Below are positions 44,984 to 54,334 of a stretch of 64,000 bases of DNA, in pieces. Origin of the DNA: an uncultured Treponema sp. (lineage in GTDB: Bacteria > Spirochaetota > Spirochaetia > Treponematales > Treponemataceae); the NCBI GenBank assembly GCA_900317625.1, contig ONHK01000001.1, positions 245,180 through 309,179 on the forward strand, read 5' to 3'. A program made the translations under genes and the position numbers. The notes below the pieces were generated by a model. The model saw only the letters and a list, made by a program, of their open reading frames with translations, did no database searches and was not told where the DNA came from. The stretch's first letter is position 1. Each line of letters starts with the position of its first letter.

Positions 44984-46738
44984 TTATTTTGCGTCGGCAG
45001 AAATATTGTTTTCTTCTTTTTTTGCCGGCGCAACTTTTTCAGATGATTTATTTTCTGTTTCATTCAAAGATTCTGAATTTTTTGTCTCAAAGTCTTCATC
45101 TTCCATCCCAAGAAGTTTTCTTGCCCGCTTTCGATTTGCAGAATTTTTCTTGTCTTCCGCGAGCGTTTTTACCGCCGCCTTTACAGTTTCATAACGTCCA
45201 GCCTTGTACATATCAAGCCCCAAAGCCACAAGCTGAGCGTCTTTTGCCTGCACATAAAGAACTGCGACATCCGCAAAAGCCGGTTTCATATATTTAGCCA
45301 TAACTTTTCCGAGCGAATATTTCAAAGATTTTCTTGCAGGATCGTCCACAATTTCTTTTGCAAGTTCCGCAATTTCATTTGTCCCGGAATTATTTCCACT
45401 TTTTAGTAACGCTTCCGCCGCCATCAATTTTGCGGAATCTGGAACTTTTTTGTCTGTAATTTGCTTTACAAGAAATTCATTTCCTTTTTGCGTGTCAAAT
45501 TCAGCGATAACCGGGTAACATTCTTTTTTCACAGAATTCTCAGAATCATTTTTTGCACGATAAATAAGAAAATCCATTGCGTCTTTCATCTGCATTTCTT
45601 TTACAGCTTTTACTGCCTGAACACGGACTTTCACATGATCATCGCGGATTGCCTGAATAATCGTTGTCTTAGCTTTTTTTGAATCTGGAAAATTTTGAAG
45701 TCCTTTTATGCAATACTCACGCATATTCGGGTCATCGGTTTCAAAAAGTTTTATTAAAACCGGAATTGCCTCATTTTTTTTCATATTTCCAAGGGCTTCC
45801 GCAGCGTACATCCGAACAAAACTATTTTCGTCCTCATCCTGCGCAATTTTCATTATTGAATCAAAAGTTTCCACCGCATTCATCTGACCTAAAGTTCGCA
45901 TAAGAGCCTGCCGCTGAGCTGTCTCAAGGTCATCGCGCTCAAGAAATTTTGCAAGATACAATGATTCCTTTGCCCCGCCAGTTTTTCCAAGAGCAGAAAG
46001 CGCCGCTGTAAAATATTTTTCCTCATCAGAATCAATAAGTTTAATAAGCGCAGGAGCCGCCGCCTTGCATTGCACCTCCGAAACATAATTCATACATTCC
46101 TGAACAAGTGAAAGCGGAGTATCATAAGGATCGTCAAGAATTTCCACTGCATACGATGAAAGGCACGGATCTTTTTGCCGTGCAAAATACCCAAGAATTT
46201 TTCTGCGAACATCATTGCTCGCCGTTGTCTGGAACAAATCGTACAATGCATCGCTATAACGGGGATCATCTTCTTCAACAATTTTATCAACAACTGAATT
46301 TATTTCAGAAGGTGTTCCAAATGAAAGTGTCATTGAATTTGACTCATATTCTGAGCCATCCTCATCTTTTTGCTGAATTTCCTTTAATTTTTCTGGATCT
46401 GGTTGCCGCGGCCGCATTTCAGAAGGAATTTCAACCTGAATTGAAGCAATATCACCGCCATATTCGTCAGTTTCCGCAGAAACATCAGCAGTTTCAGAGT
46501 TTTCAGAAAGCGCAGAATCTTCAGCTTTTTCAGAATCCGTTGGGATCAAAGTTTCTCCAGACATAACATCAGCGGATTTTTCATCTGAACTTACGTCAAT
46601 TTCTTCTGAAAAGGAAACTTCTGGCTCATCGGAAATTTCCACATTTTGCGCAAAAACAGAAATTCCTGCAAAACATGGAAAAAATAAAAAAATCAACGCG
46701 AAAAAAATATTTTTTGTAAAAAAATTTAATTTTCTCAC
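44984..46738 (-). CDS. Exported HEAT-repeat protein
   Basis: A 584-residue protein with a signal peptide (hydrophobic up to AGISVFAQ). An acidic, low-complexity segment follows (about 30-110, Glu/Ser/Asp rich). The core (about 150-500) is a solenoid of HEAT/PBS-lyase repeats, each roughly 30-37 residues (APALIKLIDSDEEKYFTAAL, AIPVLIKLFETDDPNMREYC). The C-terminal tail is again charged (KSSEKVAPAKKEENNISADA). HEAT solenoids bind proteins; the partner is unknown, presumably in the periplasm. Its start overlaps the end of tgt by 4 bp, making it the last gene of the dut-lpt-tgt operon. Confidence 0.8.
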   Translation of the reverse strand: MRKLNFFTKNIFFALIFLFFPCFAGISVFAQNVEISDEPEVSFSEEIDVSSDEKSADVMSGETLIPTDSEKAEDSALSENSETADVSAETDEYGGDIASIQVEIPSEMRPRQPDPEKLKEIQQKDEDGSEYESNSMTLSFGTPSEINSVVDKIVEEDDPRYSDALYDLFQTTASNDVRRKILGYFARQKDPCLSSYAVEILDDPYDTPLSLVQECMNYVSEVQCKAAAPALIKLIDSDEEKYFTAALSALGKTGGAKESLYLAKFLERDDLETAQRQALMRTLGQMNAVETFDSIMKIAQDEDENSFVRMYAAEALGNMKKNEAIPVLIKLFETDDPNMREYCIKGLQNFPDSKKAKTTIIQAIRDDHVKVRVQAVKAVKEMQMKDAMDFLIYRAKNDSENSVKKECYPVIAEFDTQKGNEFLVKQITDKKVPDSAKLMAAEALLKSGNNSGTNEIAELAKEIVDDPARKSLKYSLGKVMAKYMKPAFADVAVLYVQAKDAQLVALGLDMYKAGRYETVKAAVKTLAEDKKNSANRKRARKLLGMEDEDFETKNSESLNETENKSSEKVAPAKKEENNISADAK

Positions 46739-47868
46739 TGAATTTCTCCCCGTTCATAGCGCGCCAAAAAGTTCTTTTTATATTCTTCAAAACAATCATT
46801 ATCTATTGCGGTTCGAATTTCTTCCATCATATTGTGCAAAAAATAAAGATTATGATAACTTGCCAAAATTGAACTTAAAATTTCCTGTTCCTTAAAAAGA
46901 TGCCGAAGATAAGAGCGGCTGTAAGTGCGGCAAACCTTGCAGTTACATTCTGAATCAATCGGCTTAAAATCATGCTTATATCGTTCCTGTTTTATTGAAA
47001 GCTGACCATCATGCGTAAAATATGCACCGTTACGTGCGTTTCTTGTCGGCAAAACGCAGTCAAACATATCAACTCCGTCGGAAACTGCCTCCAAAATATA
47101 TTCTGGAGTTCCGATTCCCATTACGTAAACCGGTTTTTCTTCCGGCAAAAACTGCATTGTATGTTTCAGGAAATCTGCAAAAACTTCAGAAGGTTCACCG
47201 ACGCTCAGACCGCCAATCGCAATTCCCGGCAAATCAAGGCTTGAAACAAATTCCGCGCTATTTTTACGCAAATCCTCAAAAAAATTTCCTTGAACGATTG
47301 GGAAAAGAACGCCTTTATAACCACGCTCCTGCGCCAAAAACCACTGTTTTTTTGCACGCTCCGCCCATGCGCTTGTAACCTGCAAGGCATGTTCAGCTTC
47401 TTTTCGTTCAACTCCATAACCGGAACAAACATCCAGCTGCATCTGAATGTCGGAATTGAATTTAACCTGCGTTTCAACAACATTTTCCGGCGTAAAAAGG
47501 TGATAGCTTCCATCAAGATGACTCTGGAATTTCACGCCCTCTGGATTAATTTTTCGCAAAGAAGAAAGACTGAAAACCTGAAATCCACCAGAATCTGTCA
47601 AAAAATTCTTTTCAAATTTTGAAAAACCGTGCAAACCGCCAGCTTCCTGAATCAAATCTGCACCAGGACGCAAAAAAAGATGATATGTGTTCGCAAGAAT
47701 TATTTCAAAACCGATTTCCTCAAGGTCATCTTTTGTGATGGCTTTTACCGTTGCGCTAGTTCCAACCGGCATAAAAACAGGAGTTCTAACAGTTCCATGC
47801 GGAAGTTCAAGCAAACCGTTTCTGGCATGACCATCCTTGCTTTTGTGCAAAACATTAAAAATTTTCAT
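46735..47868 (-). CDS. tgt: tRNA-guanine transglycosylase
   Basis: A 377-residue protein with GTVRTPVFMPVGTSATVKAI, LTDSGGFQVFSL (substrate aspartate), PIVQGN, GGLSVGEP, YVMGIGTPEYILEAV, FDCVLPTRNARNG (nucleophile aspartate) and the zinc site CNCKVCRTYSRSYLRHLF with CxC, C and His. It swaps guanine 34 for preQ1 in GUN tRNAs. Together with queA (27690-28730) it supports queuosine modification. It sits between an LptF/G permease (39 bp upstream) and the HEAT-repeat gene. Confidence 0.97.
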   Translation of the reverse strand: MKIFNVLHKSKDGHARNGLLELPHGTVRTPVFMPVGTSATVKAITKDDLEEIGFEIILANTYHLFLRPGADLIQEAGGLHGFSKFEKNFLTDSGGFQVFSLSSLRKINPEGVKFQSHLDGSYHLFTPENVVETQVKFNSDIQMQLDVCSGYGVERKEAEHALQVTSAWAERAKKQWFLAQERGYKGVLFPIVQGNFFEDLRKNSAEFVSSLDLPGIAIGGLSVGEPSEVFADFLKHTMQFLPEEKPVYVMGIGTPEYILEAVSDGVDMFDCVLPTRNARNGAYFTHDGQLSIKQERYKHDFKPIDSECNCKVCRTYSRSYLRHLFKEQEILSSILASYHNLYFLHNMMEEIRTAIDNDCFEEYKKNFLARYERGEIQ

Positions 47869-47907
47869 AAAAACCTCAAAATATAATTATCTTATTCAAT
47901 CCGAAAT

Positions 47908-48987
47908 TTAAGTTCTTGCGTAATAAAGCAAAACAATGCTTATTATAATAAAAAGGAACACAGGAAACCATGCTCCCATCAGCGGAGAAATGTATCCGCC
48001 CGCCGCAAGAATCATTGTGACCATTTGCGTTACATAAAATAAAACAGCGGCGGCAACGGAAAGTGACAAACTTATTAACAGAACATTTTTTCGGGATTTT
48101 CCAGAAATTCCAATCGAAAGAAAAACAACAATAAAAACTACAGCAGGAAAAGCGAATTTCTTGTAATATTCAGAAAGTTCCTCCTGATAAGGCAATCCTG
48201 CTCTTTTTAAATGCTCAATGTAGTTTTTTGCCTGTTTTGCATTTACATCCTGAATATTTTTTACGTTGCTCTGAAAAACCTCATAGCCTTCAGAAAGCCG
48301 TTCCTTGTATTCATCTTTTACAGAATGAGAAACTGTCATAATTCCATTTTCATAATCGTATTCAAGGCTGTTTCCAAGCCGCCAAAGTAAAGATGTTTCG
48401 TCCCACAGCGCATAATCTGAAAAAATAATCGCCTTCAGATTTTTTTCCTTATCTCTTAAAATAATGTAAAGATTTGAAAGTCTTTTAGAGGAACTTTCGT
48501 AATGCCGGGCTTTGTAGACAATCAGTCCGCCATCAGAAATTACAACAATATTTGATTTGTTCAAGGATTTTTCCTTGTGAAGAAGCGAATTCTGCAGTTC
48601 ATTTTTTTCAGCAAGCGTTGGAACAACCACAAAATTTTCAAAAAGAAACAGCACAACGCTCATTATAATAGAAAAAATCAGCAGCGGATAAACAAAATGA
48701 ATCAACGAAACTCCCGAAGAAAAAATCGCTGTAAGTTCGTTGTTCGCATAAAGGTCGCTCAATGTATATGCAACCGCAAAAAGGATTCCAAGCGGAATTG
48801 CATACCAGACAGTCTTTGGAAGATACAAAAGAATCACCCTTGCAACATCAATTGCCGCCGCATTATTTTGAATATAACTTGTAAGATTCATAAGAAGATC
48901 CACAAGAATCAAAACAGGCGAAAAAAAGCCAAGAGAACCTAAAAAAACTGGAATAAACCGCTGAAATAAATACCGATGTAATTTCAT
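47908..48987 (-). CDS. LptF/LptG-family permease (second of pair)
   Basis: A 359-residue YjgP/YjgQ-type membrane protein. Typical features are three N-terminal membrane segments (about 12-35, 50-70, 95-120), a periplasmic beta-jellyroll-like middle (residues 130-260) and three C-terminal segments. The start at 48987 (MKLHRYLFQRFIPVFLGS) is chosen because an upstream in-frame extension would lie inside the preceding gene and lacks a family match; it gives a 4-bp overlap. LptF and LptG together with LptB form the ABC exporter that drives lipid transport to the outer membrane. It fits with the LptD-like protein at 302-3649. Confidence 0.85.
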   Translation of the reverse strand: MKLHRYLFQRFIPVFLGSLGFFSPVLILVDLLMNLTSYIQNNAAAIDVARVILLYLPKTVWYAIPLGILFAVAYTLSDLYANNELTAIFSSGVSLIHFVYPLLIFSIIMSVVLFLFENFVVVPTLAEKNELQNSLLHKEKSLNKSNIVVISDGGLIVYKARHYESSSKRLSNLYIILRDKEKNLKAIIFSDYALWDETSLLWRLGNSLEYDYENGIMTVSHSVKDEYKERLSEGYEVFQSNVKNIQDVNAKQAKNYIEHLKRAGLPYQEELSEYYKKFAFPAVVFIVVFLSIGISGKSRKNVLLISLSLSVAAAVLFYVTQMVTMILAAGGYISPLMGAWFPVFLFIIISIVLLYYART

Positions 48988-50297
48988 TTTCGTTTTAACA
49001 CAATATAAAGAGTCAGTCCAACCGCTCCAATAAGAACATCTGGAAACCACATTGCAATAACCGCATTAATTCCAATTCTAAGCGAAAACATTTGCCCCAA
49101 AATCGTCATTGCCCAATAAATAACACTTATAACAAGACCAAAAATCAGACAGATAGTCTGACCATTGTGCTTTCCAAAAATAAAAGCTAAAGGCAGCGCA
49201 AGAATTGCAAAAAAGATTGAACAAAACGGATTTGAAAATTTCTTGTGAAACTCCATTTTATAAGTGTTCAACCGATATTTGCTTGTGTTCGGGTTTGCCT
49301 TCATCATCCGGATTTGCCGCCCCAAATCATAGGAAGTCATTTCTCGCGGTCTGACTTGAAGATTTGTGTCAAGAACCTGGGAATCCAGAATATTCAATGT
49401 GGCTTTTGAAGAACCAAGAATATCAAAATCCTCGCGGTTGCTTTTTTTTAGGGAAGCCACAACGGAATCGTTCATATTGAGCTGAAGAAGAACTCCGTCC
49501 TGCTTGGAAGAAATCATCTCTGTATCACGGGCAGCAATAATTGTCTGAGAATCAGAGGAACGCTCATCAAAAAATACAAGATCTGAAATTTTTGAATCCT
49601 TCACATCACCGATGACAATTGTAAAATCATCAAAAGATTTTATTGAATTCGGCTCAATTATTACGCCTGGATTTGAATTTGTTATCTCATGCTTTAATCT
49701 GTTGAATTTTATGGTTCCAATCGGCAAAAGATAATCATTTACAAAAAAAGAAGCCAGTGAAATTACAATTCCAAGAATAATAACAGGAACCGCGATAAAT
49801 GAATAACCAAGCCCAGAAGCTCTAAAAATCAGCACTTCATTATCGCTCATAAGACGACCAAGACACATCAAAAAACCAACAAGAGTGGCATCCGGCGCAG
49901 ATTGGGCAATGACTGTAGGCAAAGAATAAACCATAAGCCGCATTGTATCACCCAAAGGAACGTGTTTTTTTAAAATATCTGCAATCAGCAAAAGAATTTG
50001 ATTTACAAAAAAAACCAGAAAGAAGAAAAGGAATGCAACTGTAAAATAAAGCAAAAGTTCTTTTATCAGATAACGAACCAAAACATAATTTTTTAACTCG
50101 CCTTTATGAAAAAATCTTACAAGAACATAATCAATTTTTTCCTTTAAATAATCAACTTTCTCTTTTAAATGATTATGATAGAACTTATGAAAAAGAGTTC
50201 TAGAAATGCGGAAAAAATAATTCAGCTTAGCATTCAAACCTTTTGAAAAATCTGAAAATGTTTTTTTTAAAAGTTCAATCACTGACTTTAAATTCAA
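48984..50297 (-). CDS. LptF/LptG-family permease (first of pair)
   Basis: A 437-residue YjgP/YjgQ-type permease. The membrane part starts near residue 75 (LVRYLIKELLLYFTVAFLFF); before it lies a cytoplasmic extension of about 70 residues rich in lysine and aromatics, with the near-repeat EKVDYLKEKIDYVLVR, absent from E. coli LptF/G. Three further C-terminal segments (FFAILALPLAFIFG, LIFGLVISVIYWAMT, DVLIGAVGLTLYIVL) match the family. The downstream permease overlaps it by 4 bp and dut overlaps its start by 4 bp. I do not assign F versus G. Confidence 0.85.
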   Translation of the reverse strand: MNLKSVIELLKKTFSDFSKGLNAKLNYFFRISRTLFHKFYHNHLKEKVDYLKEKIDYVLVRFFHKGELKNYVLVRYLIKELLLYFTVAFLFFFLVFFVNQILLLIADILKKHVPLGDTMRLMVYSLPTVIAQSAPDATLVGFLMCLGRLMSDNEVLIFRASGLGYSFIAVPVIILGIVISLASFFVNDYLLPIGTIKFNRLKHEITNSNPGVIIEPNSIKSFDDFTIVIGDVKDSKISDLVFFDERSSDSQTIIAARDTEMISSKQDGVLLQLNMNDSVVASLKKSNREDFDILGSSKATLNILDSQVLDTNLQVRPREMTSYDLGRQIRMMKANPNTSKYRLNTYKMEFHKKFSNPFCSIFFAILALPLAFIFGKHNGQTICLIFGLVISVIYWAMTILGQMFSLRIGINAVIAMWFPDVLIGAVGLTLYIVLKRK

Positions 50298-50740
50298 CCT
50301 TTTACTCCAGTAGAACCGAATCCGTTTGCGCCACGTTCGGTTTCACCAAGCGATTCTGCCTTTACAAAAATTCCATGCGTAACAGGAGCAACAATAAGCT
50401 GAGCAATTCTGTCTCCGTTGTTTACAACAAAATCAGAATCACCAAAATTCGCAAGAATGACCATAAGTTCACCACGGTAATCGCTGTCTATAGTGCCTGG
50501 AGTATTTAAAACCATCACACCATTTTTTGCCGCCAGTCCAGAACGCGGGCGAACCTGAATTTCATAGCCTTCAGGAATTTCAAAAAAGAGTCCAGTCGGA
50601 ACAATTCCACGTTTTCCAGGCTGAATGACAACAGGTTTTTCAATCAACGCACAAACATCAGCTCCAGCCGCACCTAAGGTTTTATAAATAGGAAGAGCAG
50701 CGCCTTCCTTAACGATACATTTTACTTCAATAGAATTCAT
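50294..50740 (-). CDS. dut: dUTP diphosphatase
   Basis: A 148-residue trimeric dUTPase with all five motifs: GAAGADVCAL, RPRSGLAAKNGV, LNTPGTIDSDYRGEL, NNGDRIAQLIVAP and the C-terminal RGANGFGSTG arm. It hydrolyses dUTP to dUMP, keeping uracil out of DNA and feeding dTMP synthesis. The ATG at 50740 (MNSIEVKCIV) is chosen because family members begin there; an upstream in-frame start at 50782 would add 14 residues with no family match. It is the first gene of the operon with the two permeases, tgt and the HEAT protein. Confidence 0.94.
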   Translation of the reverse strand: MNSIEVKCIVKEGAALPIYKTLGAAGADVCALIEKPVVIQPGKRGIVPTGLFFEIPEGYEIQVRPRSGLAAKNGVMVLNTPGTIDSDYRGELMVILANFGDSDFVVNNGDRIAQLIVAPVTHGIFVKAESLGETERGANGFGSTGVKG

Positions 50741-50862
50741 TCTTTTATTATAACAAAATAAAAAGTAAATGTCATTTGCCACAGAACTTTTTCGCGGCGG
50801 TGCGTTTAAAATACTTTTGAAAATAATTGATTTTATAAAAGAAAAGTATTAGATTTTTTGCG

Positions 50863-51276
50863 ATGTGGATAATTTTTGCTATAGGCTCAGCAGTTTTTGC
50901 CGCCTTAACCTCGATTCTTGCAAAAGTCGGAATTGAAGGTGTAAATTCAAACCTTGCAACTGCAATAAGAACTTTTGTCGTACTCTTAATGGCATGGGGA
51001 ATGGTTTTCATAACTCATTCAGAAGGCGGAATTTCCAGCATTGAAAAGAAAAGCTGGATTTTTCTGATTCTTTCTGGACTTTCAACAGGAATTTCATGGC
51101 TTTGCTACTACAAGGCATTGCAAATAGGAGATGCCTCAAAAGTTGTTCCTATTGATAAAATGAGCACAGTTTTAACGCTGATTTTGGCATTTGTGTTTCT
51201 GCACGAATCTTTCACCGTAAAATCATTGGTCGGCACAATTCTTTTGACAGCAGGAACTTTGATAATGGTTTTATAA
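50863..51276 (+). CDS. EamA-type single-domain membrane protein
   Basis: A 137-residue protein with five hydrophobic segments, one EamA unit: IFAIGSAVFAALTSILAKVG, FVVLLMAWGMVFI, WIFLILSGLSTGISWLCYYKAL, the family motif YYKALQIGDASKVVPIDKMS and a last segment LVGTILLTAGTLIMVL. Full drug/metabolite transporters have two units, so this half-size form probably dimerises. The substrate is unknown. It is divergent from dut and is followed by tRNA-Ala. Confidence 0.87.
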   Translation: MWIIFAIGSAVFAALTSILAKVGIEGVNSNLATAIRTFVVLLMAWGMVFITHSEGGISSIEKKSWIFLILSGLSTGISWLCYYKALQIGDASKVVPIDKMSTVLTLILAFVFLHESFTVKSLVGTILLTAGTLIMVL

Positions 51277-51296
51277 AATTCCTCAATCAAATTAAA

Positions 51297-51325
51297 TTGC
51301 ACAAACTAAATAAAAATGCTAAGAT
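51297..51325 (+). promoter_or_regulatory. Promoter of tRNA-Ala
   Basis: -35 TTGCAC (51297-51302), a 17-bp spacer, -10 TAAGAT (51320-51325). The tRNA starts 12 bases later. Confidence 0.6.
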
Positions 51326-51337
51326 AAAATATCTTTC

Positions 51338-51410
51338 GGGGATATAGCTCAGTTGGTAGAGCATTTGGTTCGCAATCAAAGGGTCGTCGGTTCGAATCCG
51401 ATTATCTCCA
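51338..51410 (+). tRNA. tRNA-Ala (anticodon CGC)
   Basis: A 73-nt cloverleaf. The acceptor GGGGATA pairs with TATCTCC (one G-T), with discriminator A. The D-arm is GCTC-AGTTGGTA-GAGC. The anticodon stem TTTGG/TCAAA holds loop TTCGCAA, giving CGC. The T-loop is TTCGAAT. CCA is not encoded. A terminator follows. Confidence 0.93.
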
Positions 51411-51413
51411 AAT

Positions 51414-51441
51414 AAAAAAATCGCCATATGGCGATTTTTTT
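51414..51441 (+). terminator. Intrinsic terminator after tRNA-Ala
   Basis: A perfect palindrome AAAAAATCGCC-ATAT-GGCGATTTTTT starting 4 bases after the tRNA, followed by T-rich sequence. Confidence 0.88.
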
Positions 51442-51447
51442 ATTTAA

Positions 51448-51490
51448 CGAGTTTTTAATTTTGTTATAAAATAACAAAATTAAAAACTCG
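51448..51490. repeat. Perfect 43-bp palindrome with the terminal core of the repeat family
   Basis: Two 20-base arms (CGAGTTTTTAATTTTGTTAT and its exact complement) flank a 3-base loop AAA. The outer CGAGTTTTT/AAAAACTCG matches the ends of repeat copies A and C. It lies 6 bp after the tRNA-Ala terminator and 33 bp before the stop of the convergent M16 gene. It could be a second terminator for either side, or an internal-deletion remnant of the element. Confidence 0.7.
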
Positions 51491-51523
51491 CGGGCCTCTC
51501 TGAAATCTCTGACTTTTTTACAA

Positions 51524-52912
51524 CTACATATCGCCGAGAATTTTTTCAACAGATTCTTCTGATTCCGGGCCAACAACCGCAAACCATCGGAAAGATTCTT
51601 CAATCCAATATTTCTTGAACACAGAAATAACTTGCTCCGCTGTACATTTTTTCACAATTTCAGTCAATGCATCTGCAGAATCAATATCGCCAAACTGCAA
51701 AAGGCTAGCCGCCATCCGGGAAGCAACACCGCTGCAGGTATCTTGTGTTGAATATTTTCTATTAATGTAAGAATTTTTGTAACCCTGCAGGCGATTTTCC
51801 AATGGCTCGGTGATGTACTCTCCATTCTTGTTTTTTCCGCTTATCAAAGTGCCATTTTCCATAAAAGAGCGCGCTTCTGACATCGCTTTTGCAAGCTGCT
51901 CAAAATTTGAGACGCGGAAAAGAAATTCATACCCAAACGGTGCGTCGCTTGAAGAAATACTACTTGACGGAGTGTAGCAAATTCCATATTTTTCACGAAC
52001 AACATTAAAAAGAACATCGCTAAAAATATTTGCGGCAATCCGGGCAACAGGATAATCCGGGGATTCAACTTTTGGAGAGGCAAAAACTCTAAGCGCGTGG
52101 CCGGCTCCACTTGCGCTCTGATGAACAAGAACAACAGGCGCGCCAGAAATTTTTATCTCAGGAATTGAATCCGACTTCAATTCAACAGAAAGCGACTTTA
52201 TTTTTCCAAAAGTTCCATCCAAAATTTCAACAAGTTTTTTTGAATCAATATTTCCTGTTGCAACAAAAGAAATCCTGCGGGAATCTTTTAGAGTTGAATA
52301 ATAATTCTTTATCGCCTCTAAAGTTATGTTTTCAATTGAATCTTGCGTGACTTCCGTGCTCGCAGAATATGGATGCCCGGAATAAATTATTTTATTCATA
52401 TAGTAAAACATTATTCCAGAAGGATCATTCATTCTTACCGCGACATTTTGTCTGTACCCCTGCATTAAAATCTCGTATTCGCGCGCAGAAAATTCCGGGT
52501 AAAAAAAACTATCCGCAAAACGGGCAAATGTTTCGTCAAAATATTTTGAAATGCAGCTCATTCCATAAACCGAACCGTCATTTATTGAATAAGAAGAAAA
52601 TCCGCCCTGAGTTTCATACGAAAATGATTTTAATTCCTCATAGCTGTAATTTTTTGAGCCCATAGACATAAGACTCAGAACGGCCGCCTCCAGCCCACTT
52701 GTTTCCGGCGTTAAATATTCAACGCCACCTTTGATGACCGCATAAACCGCGCACAAATCGCTTTCTTCATTGTTCTTTATGTAAACAGGAATTCCATTTT
52801 TCAAAGTGAATTTTTCAGTTTTTCCAGATTCGCCAACGGAATCAGCAAATGCAAAAGAAATCAATGCAATAGGAAAAAAAATCACCGCAACAAAAAATTT
52901 TTTCATTTTCAT
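51524..52912 (-). CDS. Exported M16 peptidase-like protein, inactive type
   Basis: A 462-residue protein with a signal peptide (MKMKKFFVAVIFFPIALISF) and two M16 halves. At the place of the zinc motif HxxEH it reads TSGLEAAVLSLMSMGS, so the metal ligands are missing. The C-terminal half keeps the M16_C pattern (FVATGNIDSKKLVEIL, AGHALRVFASPKVESPDYPV). It overlaps the upstream active M16 gene by 4 bp. Such active/inactive pairs form heterodimers in other bacteria, and the same is likely here, in the periplasm. Confidence 0.85.
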   Translation of the reverse strand: MKMKKFFVAVIFFPIALISFAFADSVGESGKTEKFTLKNGIPVYIKNNEESDLCAVYAVIKGGVEYLTPETSGLEAAVLSLMSMGSKNYSYEELKSFSYETQGGFSSYSINDGSVYGMSCISKYFDETFARFADSFFYPEFSAREYEILMQGYRQNVAVRMNDPSGIMFYYMNKIIYSGHPYSASTEVTQDSIENITLEAIKNYYSTLKDSRRISFVATGNIDSKKLVEILDGTFGKIKSLSVELKSDSIPEIKISGAPVVLVHQSASGAGHALRVFASPKVESPDYPVARIAANIFSDVLFNVVREKYGICYTPSSSISSSDAPFGYEFLFRVSNFEQLAKAMSEARSFMENGTLISGKNKNGEYITEPLENRLQGYKNSYINRKYSTQDTCSGVASRMAASLLQFGDIDSADALTEIVKKCTAEQVISVFKKYWIEESFRWFAVVGPESEESVEKILGDM

Positions 52913-54327
52913 CTTTTTATTTCCTCAAAACCAGACTGCAAAAAATCAGATTTTGTTTTTTCATAAACAGCAGGGCTCACAAGAACCGTAACAAGAGGAT
53001 TTTTGCCGGCAACATATTTTTCAACAAATTCAAAAAGTGAAGAATCTGTAACTTCCGACATTTTTTTATTGTATGAATAATAATAATTTTCATCACAAAC
53101 TGACCACCAGAACCGGACAGTTCCCAAAAGTCCTTCAGCCGTCTGTCCCGTAATTATGTTATCATCCTCAAGCCGTTCACAAATTTTCAAAAGCTGATTT
53201 TTGTCCGTATTTTTTGCAGTTTTCTCAAGAATTTCTGGAATTTTTTCCACAAAATACTTTGCGCGTTCCGCAACATCAAGTTCAGGCTGAACAACAAGTG
53301 CATAAAAAGAAAGAATTCCACAAGTTTTCCGCGTCTGATAGCTTCCGCCAACATAATCAGAATCAGGAATTCCAAGCATTTCATCATTTGCCAACGACTG
53401 CTTAAAAATTCCAGAAGGATTTGCAATCAAATTTGAAAGAATATCAACCGGAAAAGTATCTTCCTCATCGTAAGCCGCATCCGGACCACGGAATTCCACA
53501 AGAATCTGTGCAAGCTGATCTGAAATTTTCTCATACGGCATCACGCGGAAAACTGTAGAATCAAAAGGTTCTTTTGGATGTTTTATCATTCCATCCGCAA
53601 ACGGATTTTTCCCTTTCTTCCATGAACCGAATATTTTTTTCACCATTTCAAAAACTTCATCAGGATTTACATCGCCACCAACAAAAACCGCAGAATTGTT
53701 CGGCACATAAAAAGTTCTCTGAATTGACTTTAATTGCTTGAGCGTGGCATTTTTCACAGAATTTTCAGTTCCGCTCGGACTCATCGTATAAGGCGCATCA
53801 GAAAAAAGCAAATCATTCCGCGCTTCCATCAAAATATGAGCCGGATCAGACGCACTTCCATTGATTTCAGAAATCACGACCTTTTTTTCAGCCTCAAATT
53901 CAGATTTTTCCATCAGCGGACTCCGAATCGCATAAGACCAAAATTCAAGCCCTTTTTCAGTCATGTCGGAAGGAACTGTAAAATAGTAATTCACGCATTC
54001 AAGCCCTGTTGAACCATTCCATTCAGAAACGCCCATATCGCTAAGCGCTCGGTTTACACTCGCAGCATCCTTGTAAAGCGAATTTCCCTTGAACATCATG
54101 TGCTCGTAAAGATGAAAAAGCCCCGCATTCTGCGCATTTTGAGTATACGAACCGCAACGCACGGCAATTTCAATATACGAAAGCGGCACCGAATGATTTT
54201 CCGCCACAAAAAGCGAAAGTCCATTTTCCAATTTATAATGAAACAGCGATTTTACCGGAGTTTTTTCAGCAACCGCCAGCCAAAGCGCAAAAAAACACGA
54301 AATCAACACAAAAAAAATCTTTTTCAT
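52909..54327 (-). CDS. Exported M16 zinc peptidase, active type
   Basis: A 472-residue protein with a signal peptide (MKKIFFVLISCFFALWLAVA). The inverted zinc motif is AGLFHLYEHMMFKG, with His-x-x-Glu-His, and the distal glutamate lies in the later EAEKKVVISEINGSASDP segment. The M16_C domain follows (FVGGDVNPDEVFEMVKKIFG). The ATG at 54327 gives a proper signal peptide; longer in-frame starts run into GC-rich intergenic DNA. It degrades peptides, probably in the periplasm, in partnership with the next gene. Confidence 0.87.
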   Translation of the reverse strand: MKKIFFVLISCFFALWLAVAEKTPVKSLFHYKLENGLSLFVAENHSVPLSYIEIAVRCGSYTQNAQNAGLFHLYEHMMFKGNSLYKDAASVNRALSDMGVSEWNGSTGLECVNYYFTVPSDMTEKGLEFWSYAIRSPLMEKSEFEAEKKVVISEINGSASDPAHILMEARNDLLFSDAPYTMSPSGTENSVKNATLKQLKSIQRTFYVPNNSAVFVGGDVNPDEVFEMVKKIFGSWKKGKNPFADGMIKHPKEPFDSTVFRVMPYEKISDQLAQILVEFRGPDAAYDEEDTFPVDILSNLIANPSGIFKQSLANDEMLGIPDSDYVGGSYQTRKTCGILSFYALVVQPELDVAERAKYFVEKIPEILEKTAKNTDKNQLLKICERLEDDNIITGQTAEGLLGTVRFWWSVCDENYYYSYNKKMSEVTDSSLFEFVEKYVAGKNPLVTVLVSPAVYEKTKSDFLQSGFEEIKR

Positions 54328-54334
54328 TTTTATT

